The position numbers were made by a program, and so were the translations under genes. Under the pieces are notes generated by a model. It saw nothing but the letters and a program-made list of their open reading frames with translations. It searched no databases and was not told the DNA's origin. A stretch of 64,000 bases of DNA from NCBI GenBank assembly GCA_017303455.1, contig JAFLBM010000002.1, positions 186,001 to 250,000 on the forward strand, written 5' to 3'. The stretch comes from Chitinophagales bacterium. GTDB lineage: Bacteria; Bacteroidota; Bacteroidia; Chitinophagales; Chitinophagaceae. Below, one piece after another: positions 1 to 9,309 of this stretch; position 1 is the stretch's first letter; each line of letters begins with the position of its first letter.

Positions 1-365
1 CTTTTCCTGATGATCTCATCCCTGATGCCTTTGAAAGTGGTTGATTTGAAAACACTGGAAGCATTTTCCTGTGTCAGTTCCCCTTCGTAATAATAGACCT
101 GGTTATTCTTACCGAGTAAAATAGTAAGGGCTCCTGACTGTTTGATCTTGGTCTCATCCTCTTTTTTCTCCGATTCCTTCGGCATGTTGAGGTCCATCGT
201 TGTAGGAGAACTCATTGTTGCCGTAAAGATGAAGAAAGTGATCAGCAAGAAACCCAGATCAACCATCGGTGTCATGTCCACACGGGTGGAAAGCTTCTTG
301 GCTTTCTTCACCCCGGGTCCTTTTTTGTGGCCACTATCGCCACCACCGCTATCTATACTTGCCAT
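1..365 (-). CDS. exbD: ExbD/TolR-family biopolymer transport protein (3' part missing)
   Basis: Component of a proton-driven inner-membrane motor that energises TonB-type outer-membrane uptake. The reading frame starts at ATG 365 and runs off the window start after 121 codons. A basic, Gly/Lys-rich cytoplasmic leader (residues 1-30) precedes one membrane helix with the family motif MTPMVDLGFLLITFF; Asp36 is the conserved proton-carrying residue. A periplasmic domain follows and is incomplete here. It is the second of two exbD paralogues behind exbB, 33 bases after the first, so the three are very probably one transcript. Family assignment is secure; which TonB complex it serves is inferred. 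Confidence 0.9.
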   Translation of the reverse strand, partial: MASIDSGGGDSGHKKGPGVKKAKKLSTRVDMTPMVDLGFLLITFFIFTATMSSPTTMDLNMPKESEKKEDETKIKQSGALTILLGKNNQVYYYEGELTQENASSVFKSTTFKGIRDEIIRK

Positions 366-398
366 AATAATTTGTTTTAAGAATAATAAAATATCCTT

Positions 399-1055
399 TT
401 ATTGCCTGATACGTTCTTTATACAATTCAGTTCCTTCAGGTGCTTCTTCCCTGGAAGTAACAAGGTTATACTTGAATTCCTCGTTTTTCCGCAGTGCATT
501 GATCACTGCTTCAAAAGTGGGATACTTTGAATCGTTATCCCCTTTGATCAGGTATAGAAGTTTTTCCCCGGCAAACACCTTTTTGGCTGCTCCAACCCAC
601 CAGATCAGTTCATTATTCAAGGTATCCAGAACAGGAATGCCTGGTTGTTTGAATTTTTCCTGGTCGGCTGGTGACAGGTTCAGGTAGCCTTTAAGACTCG
701 CAAAAGGAACACCGATGATCGGAGCTGCTTTAAAACTCTGTATTTCTTTCGGCGATAAATTCAATGCCCTGCTGGTATTCAGTTCCTCTATTACTTCACC
801 GATCTTTGAATTTGACTTATCCTTTGGTGCAGATACATTCAAAAAAACCTTACTGTCTGCATCAATGGTGATCAATACAGAGTTCTCTTCTTTTAAAATA
901 TCTGATGAAACCGAATTAGGTGTTTCTACGGGAACCGGCTCTGCAGGCTTGAATTTTGTTGCCATGATGAAAAAGGACAGGATCAGGAAGGCGATATCCA
1001 CAAAGGGAGTCATATCCGTATCCGTGCTCTTTCTTGGTATTTTAACACTTGGCAT
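399..1055 (-). CDS. exbD: ExbD/TolR-family biopolymer transport protein, first paralogue
   Basis: 218 residues, somewhat longer than typical ExbD (about 140) because the periplasmic part is extended, as is common in Bacteroidota. The N-terminus carries the membrane helix with MTPFVDIAFLILSFF, and Asp20 is the conserved protonatable residue. The remainder is soluble and predicted periplasmic, with a Lys/Asp-rich stretch. It lies 59 bases downstream of exbB and 33 bases upstream of a second exbD. The two paralogues are too different to be a recent duplication. Probable role: stator of an ExbB-ExbD motor coupled to TonB. Confidence 0.93.
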   Translation of the reverse strand: MPSVKIPRKSTDTDMTPFVDIAFLILSFFIMATKFKPAEPVPVETPNSVSSDILKEENSVLITIDADSKVFLNVSAPKDKSNSKIGEVIEELNTSRALNLSPKEIQSFKAAPIIGVPFASLKGYLNLSPADQEKFKQPGIPVLDTLNNELIWWVGAAKKVFAGEKLLYLIKGDNDSKYPTFEAVINALRKNEEFKYNLVTSREEAPEGTELYKERIRQ

Positions 1056-1114
1056 GTCTTACTTCATTTTAGTATTAGATGAATAGTTTCTGAAAATCCA
1101 CAAGCTATTCACTC

Positions 1115-1969
1115 TTATTTGTAAAGAGAAGCAAAGCTTTGTGTCAGGGTGAAACCTGATTCATCGATACCGTATGTGATAGAGTCGATCTTGGTAGTGA
1201 AAATGTTGTACATGATCAAGGCGAGGGCTGATGTACCGATACCTAATGCCGTGTTATACAAGGCTTCAGAGATACCAACCGCCAGTGCACTGGAATCAGA
1301 ACCACCACCGGACTCACCCAGCGCAGCAAAGGATTTGATCATACCGATTACCGTACCCAACAGGGCTACGAGGGTACCTACTGAAGTAATAGTAGAAAGG
1401 AATACCAGGTTCTTCTGCAGCATCGGGAGTTCCAGTGCTGTAGCTTCTTCCACTTCTTTCTGGATTGACAATACTTTTTGTTCGGTATCCAGGCCGGTTT
1501 CATTGATCATTTCTTTGTAACGGCGCAGACCTGCTTTCATTACATTACCAACTGAACCTCTTTGTTTATCACACTCAGACAAAGCAGCATCCACATTGCG
1601 GTTAGCCAGGTGGTACTGTACTTTACGGATAAAATCAGAGATAGAACCACTACCCAGTGCTTTGCGGATAGTCATGAGACGCTCAATAGAGAATACAATC
1701 ACCATCAATAACATACCGATCAGTAATGGTACGATGATACCACCTTCATAGATCCTGTGGAAAGCGCCTTTAGGCCCTTTGTGCTCTGGCCAGAACCATC
1801 CTTCCTTAGCCGGATCAGTAAATCCATCTGGATTACCAATGATAAATCTCCAGATAGCATACCCTGCCACAATACAGACAATCGGAGCGATCCATGAGAT
1901 AATGTTACTGCTTTTTTTAGGTTGAACCGAAGTAGCCTTAACGGATGCAGTTGGTTTAGTCTCTGCCAT
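1115..1969 (-). CDS. exbB: MotA/TolQ/ExbB proton channel family protein
   Basis: 284-residue inner-membrane protein. A charged N-terminus is followed by a hydrophobic segment near residues 25-47, a second near 75-95 ending in SIERLM, and the paired helices typical of the family near 180-205 (TITSVGTLVALLGTVIGMI) and 225-250. The Gly-rich GTVIGM segment and the following AALGE are hallmarks of the TolQ/ExbB fold. The extra N-terminal helix is usual in Bacteroidota ExbB. It is the first gene of exbB-exbD-exbD. With ExbD it converts the proton gradient into force for TonB; a tonB gene lies at 22436-23272, beyond the nuo operon. Confidence 0.93.
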   Translation of the reverse strand: MAETKPTASVKATSVQPKKSSNIISWIAPIVCIVAGYAIWRFIIGNPDGFTDPAKEGWFWPEHKGPKGAFHRIYEGGIIVPLLIGMLLMVIVFSIERLMTIRKALGSGSISDFIRKVQYHLANRNVDAALSECDKQRGSVGNVMKAGLRRYKEMINETGLDTEQKVLSIQKEVEEATALELPMLQKNLVFLSTITSVGTLVALLGTVIGMIKSFAALGESGGGSDSSALAVGISEALYNTALGIGTSALALIMYNIFTTKIDSITYGIDESGFTLTQSFASLYK

Positions 1970-2059
1970 GATCTTAATTTTTTAGTTTTTTTAAAAGTTA
2001 AATACTAATCCAGAATTAGGAATTACAATGCTAACAAAAAAGTTTATACAAAAATCTAA

Positions 2060-2082
2060 CTTTCGCAGTTTTTCTGCGAAAG
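2060..2082 (-). terminator. Hairpin downstream of the MacB-like permease gene
   Basis: Perfect 9-bp inverted repeat CTTTCGCAG / CTGCGAAAG around a 5-base loop, in the 223-base gap between the permease stop and exbB. Read on the minus strand it is followed by a T-rich tract. It could end the nuo-permease transcript or lie in the exbB leader. No convincing promoter was found in the gap. Confidence 0.4.
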
Positions 2083-2192
2083 GGCTTCAAGTTAAGGATT
2101 TTTTCATATGCTGCAACTCCCTGCAAAATAATTTGATAACAAATTTATTGGAGGTATAAGAAGACTGAATCCCGGTCAATTCTGCTGCATGC

Positions 2193-3470
2193 TTATTCAT
2201 AGCGTAAAGCATCGATCGGGTTCAGTTTTCCTGCTTTCCAGGCCGGGTATGATCCCGCAGCTAAACCCACCAGTGTGCAAATAACGATGCCGTACAAAAC
2301 CCAGTTCCAGGGCACTACAAATCCCGTATTCAATACTTTAGAAAACAGGTTGCCGACCATAATACCCAGGATAATACCAAAAAAAGCCCCCAGTAAACTG
2401 ATAATGATCGCCTCCAGCAGGAACTGGCGTCTCACCATTTTGCTCTTTCCCCCGATCGCTTTGATCAAGCCCACCTCCTTTGTTCTTTCTGACACTGATA
2501 CCAGCATTATATTCATCAGCCCGATGGCAGCACCAATCAATGTAATGAACCCGATCACCGTTGCCGAGATCGTCAAAAAACCAAGGCTGTTCATTGCTTT
2601 TTCAGCCACACTATCACTACGGTCCAGTACAAAATTGTTTTCCTCCGTGGTATTCAGTTTCCGGATGGCCCTGAATGCCCCTTCTGCTTCTCCCATGGCT
2701 GCCGGCACTTTCAGGATATCTTCCGTCATCACGGCAATCACAAAAGAAAAACTGGAAGGAAAATTCCGGTCGGAGTTCTTATACGTTGTTATCACCACAT
2801 TATCCCTGCTGAAACCAAACGTGGAGCCCCTGCTTTCCAATACACCAATTACCCTATAAGGAATATTATTTAACCTGACCACCGCATTCTCGGCCCTCTC
2901 AATACCTTCTTTGAAGAGTTTACTGGCTACATCATAGCCAAGTATACAAACATTTCTTCCAGTCTGTACATCCATCCTGTTGAGGTTGCGGCCAAAGGCT
3001 AAAGAGAAACCATTCAACAAAAGATAATTATCATCACCGCCAAACATCGTCACGTTAGGACTTGTTTTCCTGGCTTCATGCGAAACAATATTGCTGCGGT
3101 TGCCAAAGACGGAAATACTTTTAGTGGCTGGAAACCCGAACCGGTTCACAAACAATTCTGCTTCATCCAGGGTGATCTTTTTATCCAGGTTGGATTTTTT
3201 TTCTTTGCGGCTTCCTTTTTTGGAGAGTTTGACATCTGAATTACCACCGCCACCGAAACGGATATTCCTTTCCTTAAAACGAATCGTGAAGGCATTGGCA
3301 CCCATGGTGGAGAAACTTTCCGTGAATTTCTGGTTCATGGCTTTTATGGCGGTAATAATACCGACCAACGCCATGATGCCAAATGCGATGATGGCAACAG
3401 TTAATCCCGTCCTTAGTTTATTACCACGGACAGTACGGAAAGCCAGCGAAAGGACATCACGGAAATTCAT
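2193..3470 (-). CDS. ABC transporter permease, MacB/FtsX family
   Basis: 425-residue inner-membrane permease. Topology is classical MacB: one N-terminal helix (about 22-42), a large periplasmic domain (about 45-290), then three C-terminal helices. The MacB core motif (SERTKEVGLIKAIGG) follows the second helix and the tail reads YPAWKAGKLNPIDALRYE, a strong family signature. The periplasmic part has a basic Lys/Arg/Gly-rich insertion near residues 70-95. No cognate ATPase is adjacent. It starts 67 bases after nuoN on the same strand, so it may be co-transcribed with nuo, though no functional link is evident. Substrate unknown; export of lipoproteins, peptides or drugs is possible for the family. 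Confidence 0.88.
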   Translation of the reverse strand: MNFRDVLSLAFRTVRGNKLRTGLTVAIIAFGIMALVGIITAIKAMNQKFTESFSTMGANAFTIRFKERNIRFGGGGNSDVKLSKKGSRKEKKSNLDKKITLDEAELFVNRFGFPATKSISVFGNRSNIVSHEARKTSPNVTMFGGDDNYLLLNGFSLAFGRNLNRMDVQTGRNVCILGYDVASKLFKEGIERAENAVVRLNNIPYRVIGVLESRGSTFGFSRDNVVITTYKNSDRNFPSSFSFVIAVMTEDILKVPAAMGEAEGAFRAIRKLNTTEENNFVLDRSDSVAEKAMNSLGFLTISATVIGFITLIGAAIGLMNIMLVSVSERTKEVGLIKAIGGKSKMVRRQFLLEAIIISLLGAFFGIILGIMVGNLFSKVLNTGFVVPWNWVLYGIVICTLVGLAAGSYPAWKAGKLNPIDALRYE

Positions 3471-3537
3471 GCTTGGAATTGGCTTCTAAGGTAAACAAAG
3501 AAGCCTGATAAAAATGTGATTCGGTATGAACGGCGGA

Positions 3538-4911
3538 TTAAAAATAAAACCAGTGCAGCAGCAGGTCGGGGAAGATACCCAGCAAAATTATCAGCGCTGC
3601 CAGGATGACCAGTGTCCATCGGAAAACAGGAGTGGTTTCCGGTGCTTTTGCATCCCCTTCTTTGAAATACATGGCCTGTATCACCCTGAAATAATAGTAA
3701 ACGCTGACGGCGGCCATCAGGATGGCAAATATGGCCAGCCATAATCCCTGCGGAGTGGCCACGGTTGCTTTCAGCATATAGAATTTAGCCAGGAAACCGG
3801 CGGTCAATGGTATACCGGCCAGGGATAATAAGAAAACAGTGAGTGAACCCGCCAGCAGCGGATCTTTCTGGGCCAACCCATTAAATCCGTCAAACGTATA
3901 GTCATTCATTTTAGCCAGCACAGCGAAAATGCCAATTGTTGCAAAACTGTAGGCGGTTACATACAGCAAAATACCTTCTTTGGCATCCGTATTCATGGCA
4001 TACAGCGATAATAACATAAAACCGGCCTGTGCAATACTTGAATAAGCCAGCATTCTCTTCACACTTTGCTGGAAAACGGCGGTGATATTACCAATGAATA
4101 AAGTGGCGGCTGTAATAACAGCGATCCATAACTGCCATTGAGACCTTAATGTACCAAAGGCCTCATCAAACAAACGGATAAAAGCGATGAATACCGCTGC
4201 TTTCACAATCGTAGCCATGAAAGAAGTAAACACAGTTGGGGCTCCGTCATACACATCCGGTGTCCAGAAATGGAAAGGCGCAGCGGATGCTTTAAACGAC
4301 ATGGAGAATAATAACAGGATCATACCTGCCAGCAGCAAAGCAGAGGGTTTATCTGTTACGAGGTTAGCTCCTTCTGTACTGAATGTTCCCCTTGCACCAT
4401 AGATCAGTGCAATACCCATCAGCATCAACCCGGTGGAGAAAGCACCGAGTAATAAATATTTCAGGGAAGCTTCATTACTCTTCAGGTTCCTTTTATCGGT
4501 ACCGGTAAGAATATAAAGGGGAATCGAAATGATCTCGATACCCAGAAATAAAATCAGCAAAGATTTGAAGGATGACACCAGTGTAATGCCACAAAGAATA
4601 AAAAAGATCAGTGCGAAGTATTCAGCATAGTTCACCCCCACTTTCTCCATATCCCTTGCTGTCAGTAATAAATAAAGTAATGTTGACAGCAATACGATCG
4701 TATTAAAGAAAAGAGCAAACCGGTCAAAGTACATCATCCCTTCTGTATTGACCTTGAAGAAAACAGTACCGTAGGTCTCCAGTATATTACTTACCAGCAG
4801 CAGCAGTATGCCTGCAATGGCGAGGTTGCGGATAGCACTCTTCTGTTTCAGCAGTATACCACTGAACATCATAACAACACCCAAAACAGCCGAAAGAATT
4901 AATGCGTTCAT
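3538..4911 (-). CDS. nuoN: NADH-quinone oxidoreductase subunit N
   Basis: 457-residue antiporter-like membrane subunit of complex I, normal length for NuoN, with about 14 hydrophobic helices throughout. The conserved helix VKRMLAYSSIAQAGF, containing the lysine and broken-helix segment of Mrp-type antiporter subunits, lies near residues 275-290. The segment following AAPFHFWTPDVYDGAP near 210-225 is typical of NuoN. One of the three proton-pumping modules in the membrane arm. Last of the nuo genes, 12 bases behind nuoM. Confidence 0.96.
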   Translation of the reverse strand: MNALILSAVLGVVMMFSGILLKQKSAIRNLAIAGILLLLVSNILETYGTVFFKVNTEGMMYFDRFALFFNTIVLLSTLLYLLLTARDMEKVGVNYAEYFALIFFILCGITLVSSFKSLLILFLGIEIISIPLYILTGTDKRNLKSNEASLKYLLLGAFSTGLMLMGIALIYGARGTFSTEGANLVTDKPSALLLAGMILLLFSMSFKASAAPFHFWTPDVYDGAPTVFTSFMATIVKAAVFIAFIRLFDEAFGTLRSQWQLWIAVITAATLFIGNITAVFQQSVKRMLAYSSIAQAGFMLLSLYAMNTDAKEGILLYVTAYSFATIGIFAVLAKMNDYTFDGFNGLAQKDPLLAGSLTVFLLSLAGIPLTAGFLAKFYMLKATVATPQGLWLAIFAILMAAVSVYYYFRVIQAMYFKEGDAKAPETTPVFRWTLVILAALIILLGIFPDLLLHWFYF

Positions 4912-4923
4912 ACAACCTGTTAC

Positions 4924-6405
4924 TTATTGCTTGCGTAATAAATGACTAATCTCCATTTTATTGACCAGAACCTGTGACAACTCATCTGTAATATTCAGCA
5001 AAGCCTGCGGGTACACCCCAAACCAGAATACGAGGATCACAATGATACCCATTACCAGTTTCTCATTCAGCTTTATATCCTGTGCATTAGCCGTTAAAGC
5101 CGTCAGTTCACCAAAAAATATCTTACGGATCATATTCAGTGTATAGACAGCGGCAAGGATAATACCCAACCCGGCAAACACGGTAAAAAGAATAGCGTAG
5201 AGATAAGAGGTTTTGGCGGACAGCAAACTATTAAACATCAGGAATTCACCTGCAAATGCATTGGTAAGCGGCAAGGCGATATTAGCCAACGCCACGATCA
5301 CAAAAAAGATGGCCATCACCGGTGCCTTTTGTGCCAGGCCTCCCAGTTCGGATAACTTACGGGTGCCGTATTGACGTTCTATCACTTCTACCATGATCCA
5401 CAAACCAATGATGTTGATCCCATGATTGAACATTTGTATCATCACTCCCTGCATACCACTTTTGTTTTCTGCAAAAAGTGCCATACACATCAGCCCGATA
5501 TGCGCAATGGAAGAATAAGCGATCAGTCGTTTGATATCATCAGAACGGATAGCAATAAGTGAAGCATAGACGATACCTACAACAGCCATGGACATTACCA
5601 TATCGCCGTTCTGGTAAGATGCAACAGGCAATACCGGCATTAACCAGCGGATCACACCCAGTAAACCCATCTTCACCATGATCCCACTCAGCACCATCGT
5701 AGTAGCAGTTGGAGATTGTTCATACGCATCCGGTTGCCAGGTATGAAAAGGCCAGACGGGCATTTTGATTGCAAAGGCAACAAAGAATAACCAGAACACC
5801 CAGTTCTGCGTTCCTTTTGGCAAACTGAGATTATAAAATGATTGTAAAGCAAAAGAATGATCCGGTGTTTTGGATTGCAGGTATAAGATACCGATCAGCA
5901 TCAACACCGATCCGACAAACGTATAGATAAAGAATTTGAATGTCGCTTTGATCCTTTTTTCACCACCCCATTGAGAAGCGAGGAAATACATCGGTATCAG
6001 TGCCAGCTCCCAGAAGAAATAAAATAATAAAGCATCCATGGCTACAAAGACTCCCATCAGGCCCGCCTGCCCGAGCAGCATGAGTGCAAAAAAGTTATTT
6101 GCTTTTTTATAGTTGCTGTGCCAGGTGCTTAGAAATATCAGGGGAAAAGAAATAGCGGTCAGTAAACAAAGTAATTGACCCATGCCATCCACTTTTACAG
6201 AAAAGCTGCTGCCAATTGTCTGTAACCATTGCGCCTTGTGGGCCAGGTGTGTAGCATCATTCATTACCGTCAGGCCAAGCAATGAGACAGCAAGGGTGGC
6301 TATTGATGCCAGTAATGCCCAGGAACGGGCTGTCTTTTCATCTTTAATAAAGAATGTTACCAGGCCGGTCAGTAAAGGAAGCAGTATCAGTAAAACAGGA
6401 ATCAT
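4924..6405 (-). CDS. nuoM: NADH-quinone oxidoreductase subunit M
   Basis: 493-residue polytopic membrane protein, normal NuoM length. Signatures: FFWELALIPMYFLAS near residue 130 with the conserved membrane glutamate, PVWPFHTWQPDAYEQSP near 220, and RLIAYSSIAHIGLM near 290. It is a Mrp-antiporter-like proton-translocating module between NuoL and NuoN in the membrane arm. It lies 19 bases after nuoL and 12 bases before nuoN, in the same operon. Confidence 0.96.
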   Translation of the reverse strand: MIPVLLILLPLLTGLVTFFIKDEKTARSWALLASIATLAVSLLGLTVMNDATHLAHKAQWLQTIGSSFSVKVDGMGQLLCLLTAISFPLIFLSTWHSNYKKANNFFALMLLGQAGLMGVFVAMDALLFYFFWELALIPMYFLASQWGGEKRIKATFKFFIYTFVGSVLMLIGILYLQSKTPDHSFALQSFYNLSLPKGTQNWVFWLFFVAFAIKMPVWPFHTWQPDAYEQSPTATTMVLSGIMVKMGLLGVIRWLMPVLPVASYQNGDMVMSMAVVGIVYASLIAIRSDDIKRLIAYSSIAHIGLMCMALFAENKSGMQGVMIQMFNHGINIIGLWIMVEVIERQYGTRKLSELGGLAQKAPVMAIFFVIVALANIALPLTNAFAGEFLMFNSLLSAKTSYLYAILFTVFAGLGIILAAVYTLNMIRKIFFGELTALTANAQDIKLNEKLVMGIIVILVFWFGVYPQALLNITDELSQVLVNKMEISHLLRKQ

Positions 6406-6424
6406 ATTATTTTTCTATAACCAG

Positions 6425-8332
6425 TTATTTTCTCAAAAAGAATTGTACAACAAAAACCAGCAGCATACTCAGCACCATCAGCAGCACATAACTGCCTGCC
6501 TGGCCGCTTTGCAGCAAACGGAGCTGACGGCTGCCATAATTCACTGCTTTGCCTACACCATTTACCAGCCCATCAATCACCGATTTCTCGATCACTGATT
6601 TCAGGAAGCCTCCAAACTTATGCAGCGGGTTCACGATGATCTTATCATATAATTCATCCACGTACCACTTATTCTCCAGCACTTTTCCAAAGCCGGTTGC
6701 CTCACTCCGCCGGTAATTGCGAAACTTAAACCAGGCAAAAATGATCATGATAATCACCAGGATTGATGACAAAGCCATTAAACCATATTCCGTATTATGA
6801 GAAACCGGGCTGGCATGTTTTGCGGGTGCAATAACAGGTGCCAGGAATTCACCCAGCCTGTCACCGCCATGCAGCAACGCTTCCGGAACACCTACAAAAC
6901 CACCCACTATAGAAAGAACAGCAAGAATGATCAATGGGATGGTAATTGCAGCCGGGCTTTCATGCAAATGATGCTCCTGCTCCTGTGTGCCCCTGAATTT
7001 TCCACTAAATGTGATGAACAATAAACGGAACATATAGAAAGCAGTCAGCATCGCTGTGAATAATGCAATGCCGTATAATATCTTATTATGCTCGAAAGCA
7101 CTCAACAGGATCGCATCTTTGGAAAAGAATCCGCTGAAGGGAGGTATGCCAGAAATAGCAATACAACCAATAAGGAAAGTGACATAGGTAATCGTCAGTT
7201 TTTTACTCAGTCCGCCCATGTTGCGGATATCCTGTTCTCCTCCCATTGCATGGATCACACTACCACTGCCCAGGAACAACAAGGCTTTGAAGAAGGCATG
7301 TGTCATCACATGAAATACAGCCGCTACATAATTGCCTGTTCCCAGTGCCAGGAACATAAAGCCCAACTGGCTGACTGTTGAATAGGCCAGCACTTTCTTA
7401 ATATCATTTTGTTTCAGTGCAATGGTTGCTGCTAATAAAGCGGTGGCCAATCCCACATATGCCACCACATTCATCGTCACAGCTGACATTGAATATAAGA
7501 TGTTGCTCCTGGCGATCATGTAGATACCGGCCGTTACCATCGTGGCTGCATGGATCAGGGCAGAGACCGGTGTGGGGCCCGCCATGGCATCCGGCAGCCA
7601 GGTATAAAGAGGTATCTGAGCACTTTTACCGGTAGCTCCTATGAATAATAATAGTGTTACCACGGTTATATCAACCGGCTTAAAGGCTCTGAATTCCACT
7701 TCTCCTTTTGCTACTGCAAATACATCATTGAAATTAACACTGCCGGCCCTGGTGATGATCCAGAAAATAGCGATTAAAAAAGCAAGGTCACCAATACGGT
7801 TCATAATAAAGGCCTTGTTGGCTGCTTTATTATACTCCGGTTTTTTAAACCAGTACCCGATGAGCAGATAAGAGCAAAGACCCACGCCTTCCCAGCCGAT
7901 GAACAGGATAACATAGTTAGCACCCATCACCAGCAGCAGCATGGAGAAAACGAACAGGTTCAGGTAAGCAAAGTATCTTCCGAAATGTTCCGTCTTCTCT
8001 TCATGCATATACGAAGTGGAATACACATGAATAAGGAAACCAACACCTGTAATGATCAGTAAGAAAACAGAAGACAGTTGATCGATCTGGAAGGCGAACG
8101 GAATGGTAAGATCACCAACTTTTATAAAATTGAAATAATGGGCGATATGCGTATTCCCTCCTTTCACCTGCAAAAACACCCAGATACTCAGTACAAAAGA
8201 AGCGAGGATAACGCCACTGCCAATCAGCCCGATCAGTGATTTGGATAAATGTTTTCTTCCCAGCCCGTTGATCAGAAAACCAATCAATGGTAACAGCGGA
8301 ATCAGGTAAACTATTTGTAAAGCGTTCTGCAT
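6425..8332 (-). CDS. nuoL: NADH-quinone oxidoreductase subunit L
   Basis: 635 residues from ATG 8332; a TTG two codons upstream is in frame but ATG is preferred. Distal proton-pumping subunit of complex I. Signatures: FIGWEGVGLCSYLLIG near residue 150, SAQIPLYTWLPDAMAGPTPV near 240-260, and VLAYSTVSQLGFMFLA near 320. The C-terminal third has the amphipathic connecting region (ENKWYVDELYDK) and a final membrane helix, corresponding to the lateral helix that braces the membrane arm. Length is normal. It is 41 bases downstream of nuoK, and the short gap carries a copy of a small dispersed motif (8344-8356). Confidence 0.96.
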   Translation of the reverse strand: MQNALQIVYLIPLLPLIGFLINGLGRKHLSKSLIGLIGSGVILASFVLSIWVFLQVKGGNTHIAHYFNFIKVGDLTIPFAFQIDQLSSVFLLIITGVGFLIHVYSTSYMHEEKTEHFGRYFAYLNLFVFSMLLLVMGANYVILFIGWEGVGLCSYLLIGYWFKKPEYNKAANKAFIMNRIGDLAFLIAIFWIITRAGSVNFNDVFAVAKGEVEFRAFKPVDITVVTLLLFIGATGKSAQIPLYTWLPDAMAGPTPVSALIHAATMVTAGIYMIARSNILYSMSAVTMNVVAYVGLATALLAATIALKQNDIKKVLAYSTVSQLGFMFLALGTGNYVAAVFHVMTHAFFKALLFLGSGSVIHAMGGEQDIRNMGGLSKKLTITYVTFLIGCIAISGIPPFSGFFSKDAILLSAFEHNKILYGIALFTAMLTAFYMFRLLFITFSGKFRGTQEQEHHLHESPAAITIPLIILAVLSIVGGFVGVPEALLHGGDRLGEFLAPVIAPAKHASPVSHNTEYGLMALSSILVIIMIIFAWFKFRNYRRSEATGFGKVLENKWYVDELYDKIIVNPLHKFGGFLKSVIEKSVIDGLVNGVGKAVNYGSRQLRLLQSGQAGSYVLLMVLSMLLVFVVQFFLRK

Positions 8333-8373
8333 ATTCAACTATAAGCTATCAGCTGCTGGCCGATAGTGATATT

Positions 8374-8703
8374 TTAATGTTTTAACCGGTTCAAAAAGTT
8401 CACATCCACGGAATGGATATTCCTGTACATCATCACGATGATCGCCAGCCCCACACTCACTTCTGCCGCTGCCACCACCATGATAAAGAATACAAATAAC
8501 TGCCCATCACTTCCCGCCGTGGCATTAACAGCAGCGTTCGCTGCATGGTGCATTTTCGAAAAGGCTACCAGTAATAAATTCACCGCATTCAGCATTAACT
8601 CAATACACATGAAAATGATGATCGCATTACGGCGGGTCAGTACACCCACTATACCAATAGCGAATAAAGCGATCGACAGAAATATGTAATAATTTATCGG
8701 CAT
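8374..8703 (-). CDS. nuoK: NADH-quinone oxidoreductase subunit K
   Basis: 109-residue membrane protein with three helices, matching NuoK (about 100 residues). The second helix carries the conserved glutamate in [19 protein letters not shown] near residues 30-48, and the third has [15 protein letters not shown] with another conserved glutamate. Both lie on the proton path of complex I. A short Ala-rich soluble loop (residues 52-65) between helices 2 and 3 is a minor extension. It sits between nuoJ and nuoL in the usual order. Confidence 0.96.
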   Translation of the reverse strand: MPINYYIFLSIALFAIGIVGVLTRRNAIIIFMCIELMLNAVNLLLVAFSKMHHAANAAVNATAGSDGQLFVFFIMVVAAAEVSVGLAIIVMMYRNIHSVDVNFLNRLKH

Positions 8704-8725
8704 ATCTTTTAAGCTTTGAGCCCTG

Positions 8726-8761
8726 AGCTATCAGCTGCGAGCCTGCTCGTGGCTCATAGCT
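8726..8761. repeat. Imperfect palindrome in the nuoK-nuoJ gap
   Basis: AGCTAT at 8726-8731 pairs with ATAGCT at 8756-8761, AGC with GCT, and CGAGC with GCTCG around a 2-base loop, separated by symmetric C:C and TG:TG mismatches. The left arm AGCTATCAGCTGC recurs exactly at 8344-8356 in the nuoL-nuoK gap. It fills most of the 75-base gap. It may be an intercistronic mRNA hairpin or a dispersed repeat. Confidence 0.6.
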
Positions 8762-8778
8762 TACAGCTAACGGCTTTC

Positions 8779-9279
8779 TTATTCTTTTTTTCCTATCACC
8801 ACGGCTCCTACCATCGCACTCAGGAACAATACACTGCTGATCTCGAACGGCACCACATACTTGGTGAATAATTCCTTTCCAAGATTTTTTATTAATCCAA
8901 TATCACCGGTATTCACTTCTGCCAGTTTGTCCTTAGCCTCTGTATCTTTCAGTGCTGCCACCAGCACCAGTAATAAACAACCACCGGAGACGGCACCTGC
9001 CAGTTTCAGCCACTTGTTCTTCTGCGGTTCTGTTTCTTTGTTCAGGTTCATCAGCATAATCACAAAAAGGAACAATACCATAATGGCCCCGGCATAAACA
9101 ATAATGTTTACGATCGCCAGGAACTGTGCATTCAGTAAAATATAATGACCGGAAATAGCAAAGAAGGTAACGATCAGCCACAGCACACTGTACACCGGGT
9201 TTTTACTGGTGATCAGCATCAGTGCACTGAACAAGGCTACAACCGAAAGGAACCAGAATAATATTTGCGTAATGTTCAT
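8779..9279 (-). CDS. nuoJ: NADH-quinone oxidoreductase subunit J
   Basis: 166-residue membrane subunit, close to usual NuoJ length, with five hydrophobic helices. The family signature near residues 55-80 (AIVNIIVYAGAIMVLFLFVIMLMNL) carries the flexible third helix linked to quinone chemistry. A soluble loop of about 30 residues precedes the last helix. It lies 30 bases behind nuoI and ahead of nuoK in the standard order. Confidence 0.96.
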   Translation of the reverse strand: MNITQILFWFLSVVALFSALMLITSKNPVYSVLWLIVTFFAISGHYILLNAQFLAIVNIIVYAGAIMVLFLFVIMLMNLNKETEPQKNKWLKLAGAVSGGCLLLVLVAALKDTEAKDKLAEVNTGDIGLIKNLGKELFTKYVVPFEISSVLFLSAMVGAVVIGKKE

Positions 9280-9309
9280 TCTAAAAAGCAGTTGGTACTA
9301 TTGCCTGTA

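Noticed and set aside
399..1086. Long plus-strand open frames opposite exbB/exbD and nuo genes
   Set aside because: They are antisense shadows of well-supported genes, with no family features.
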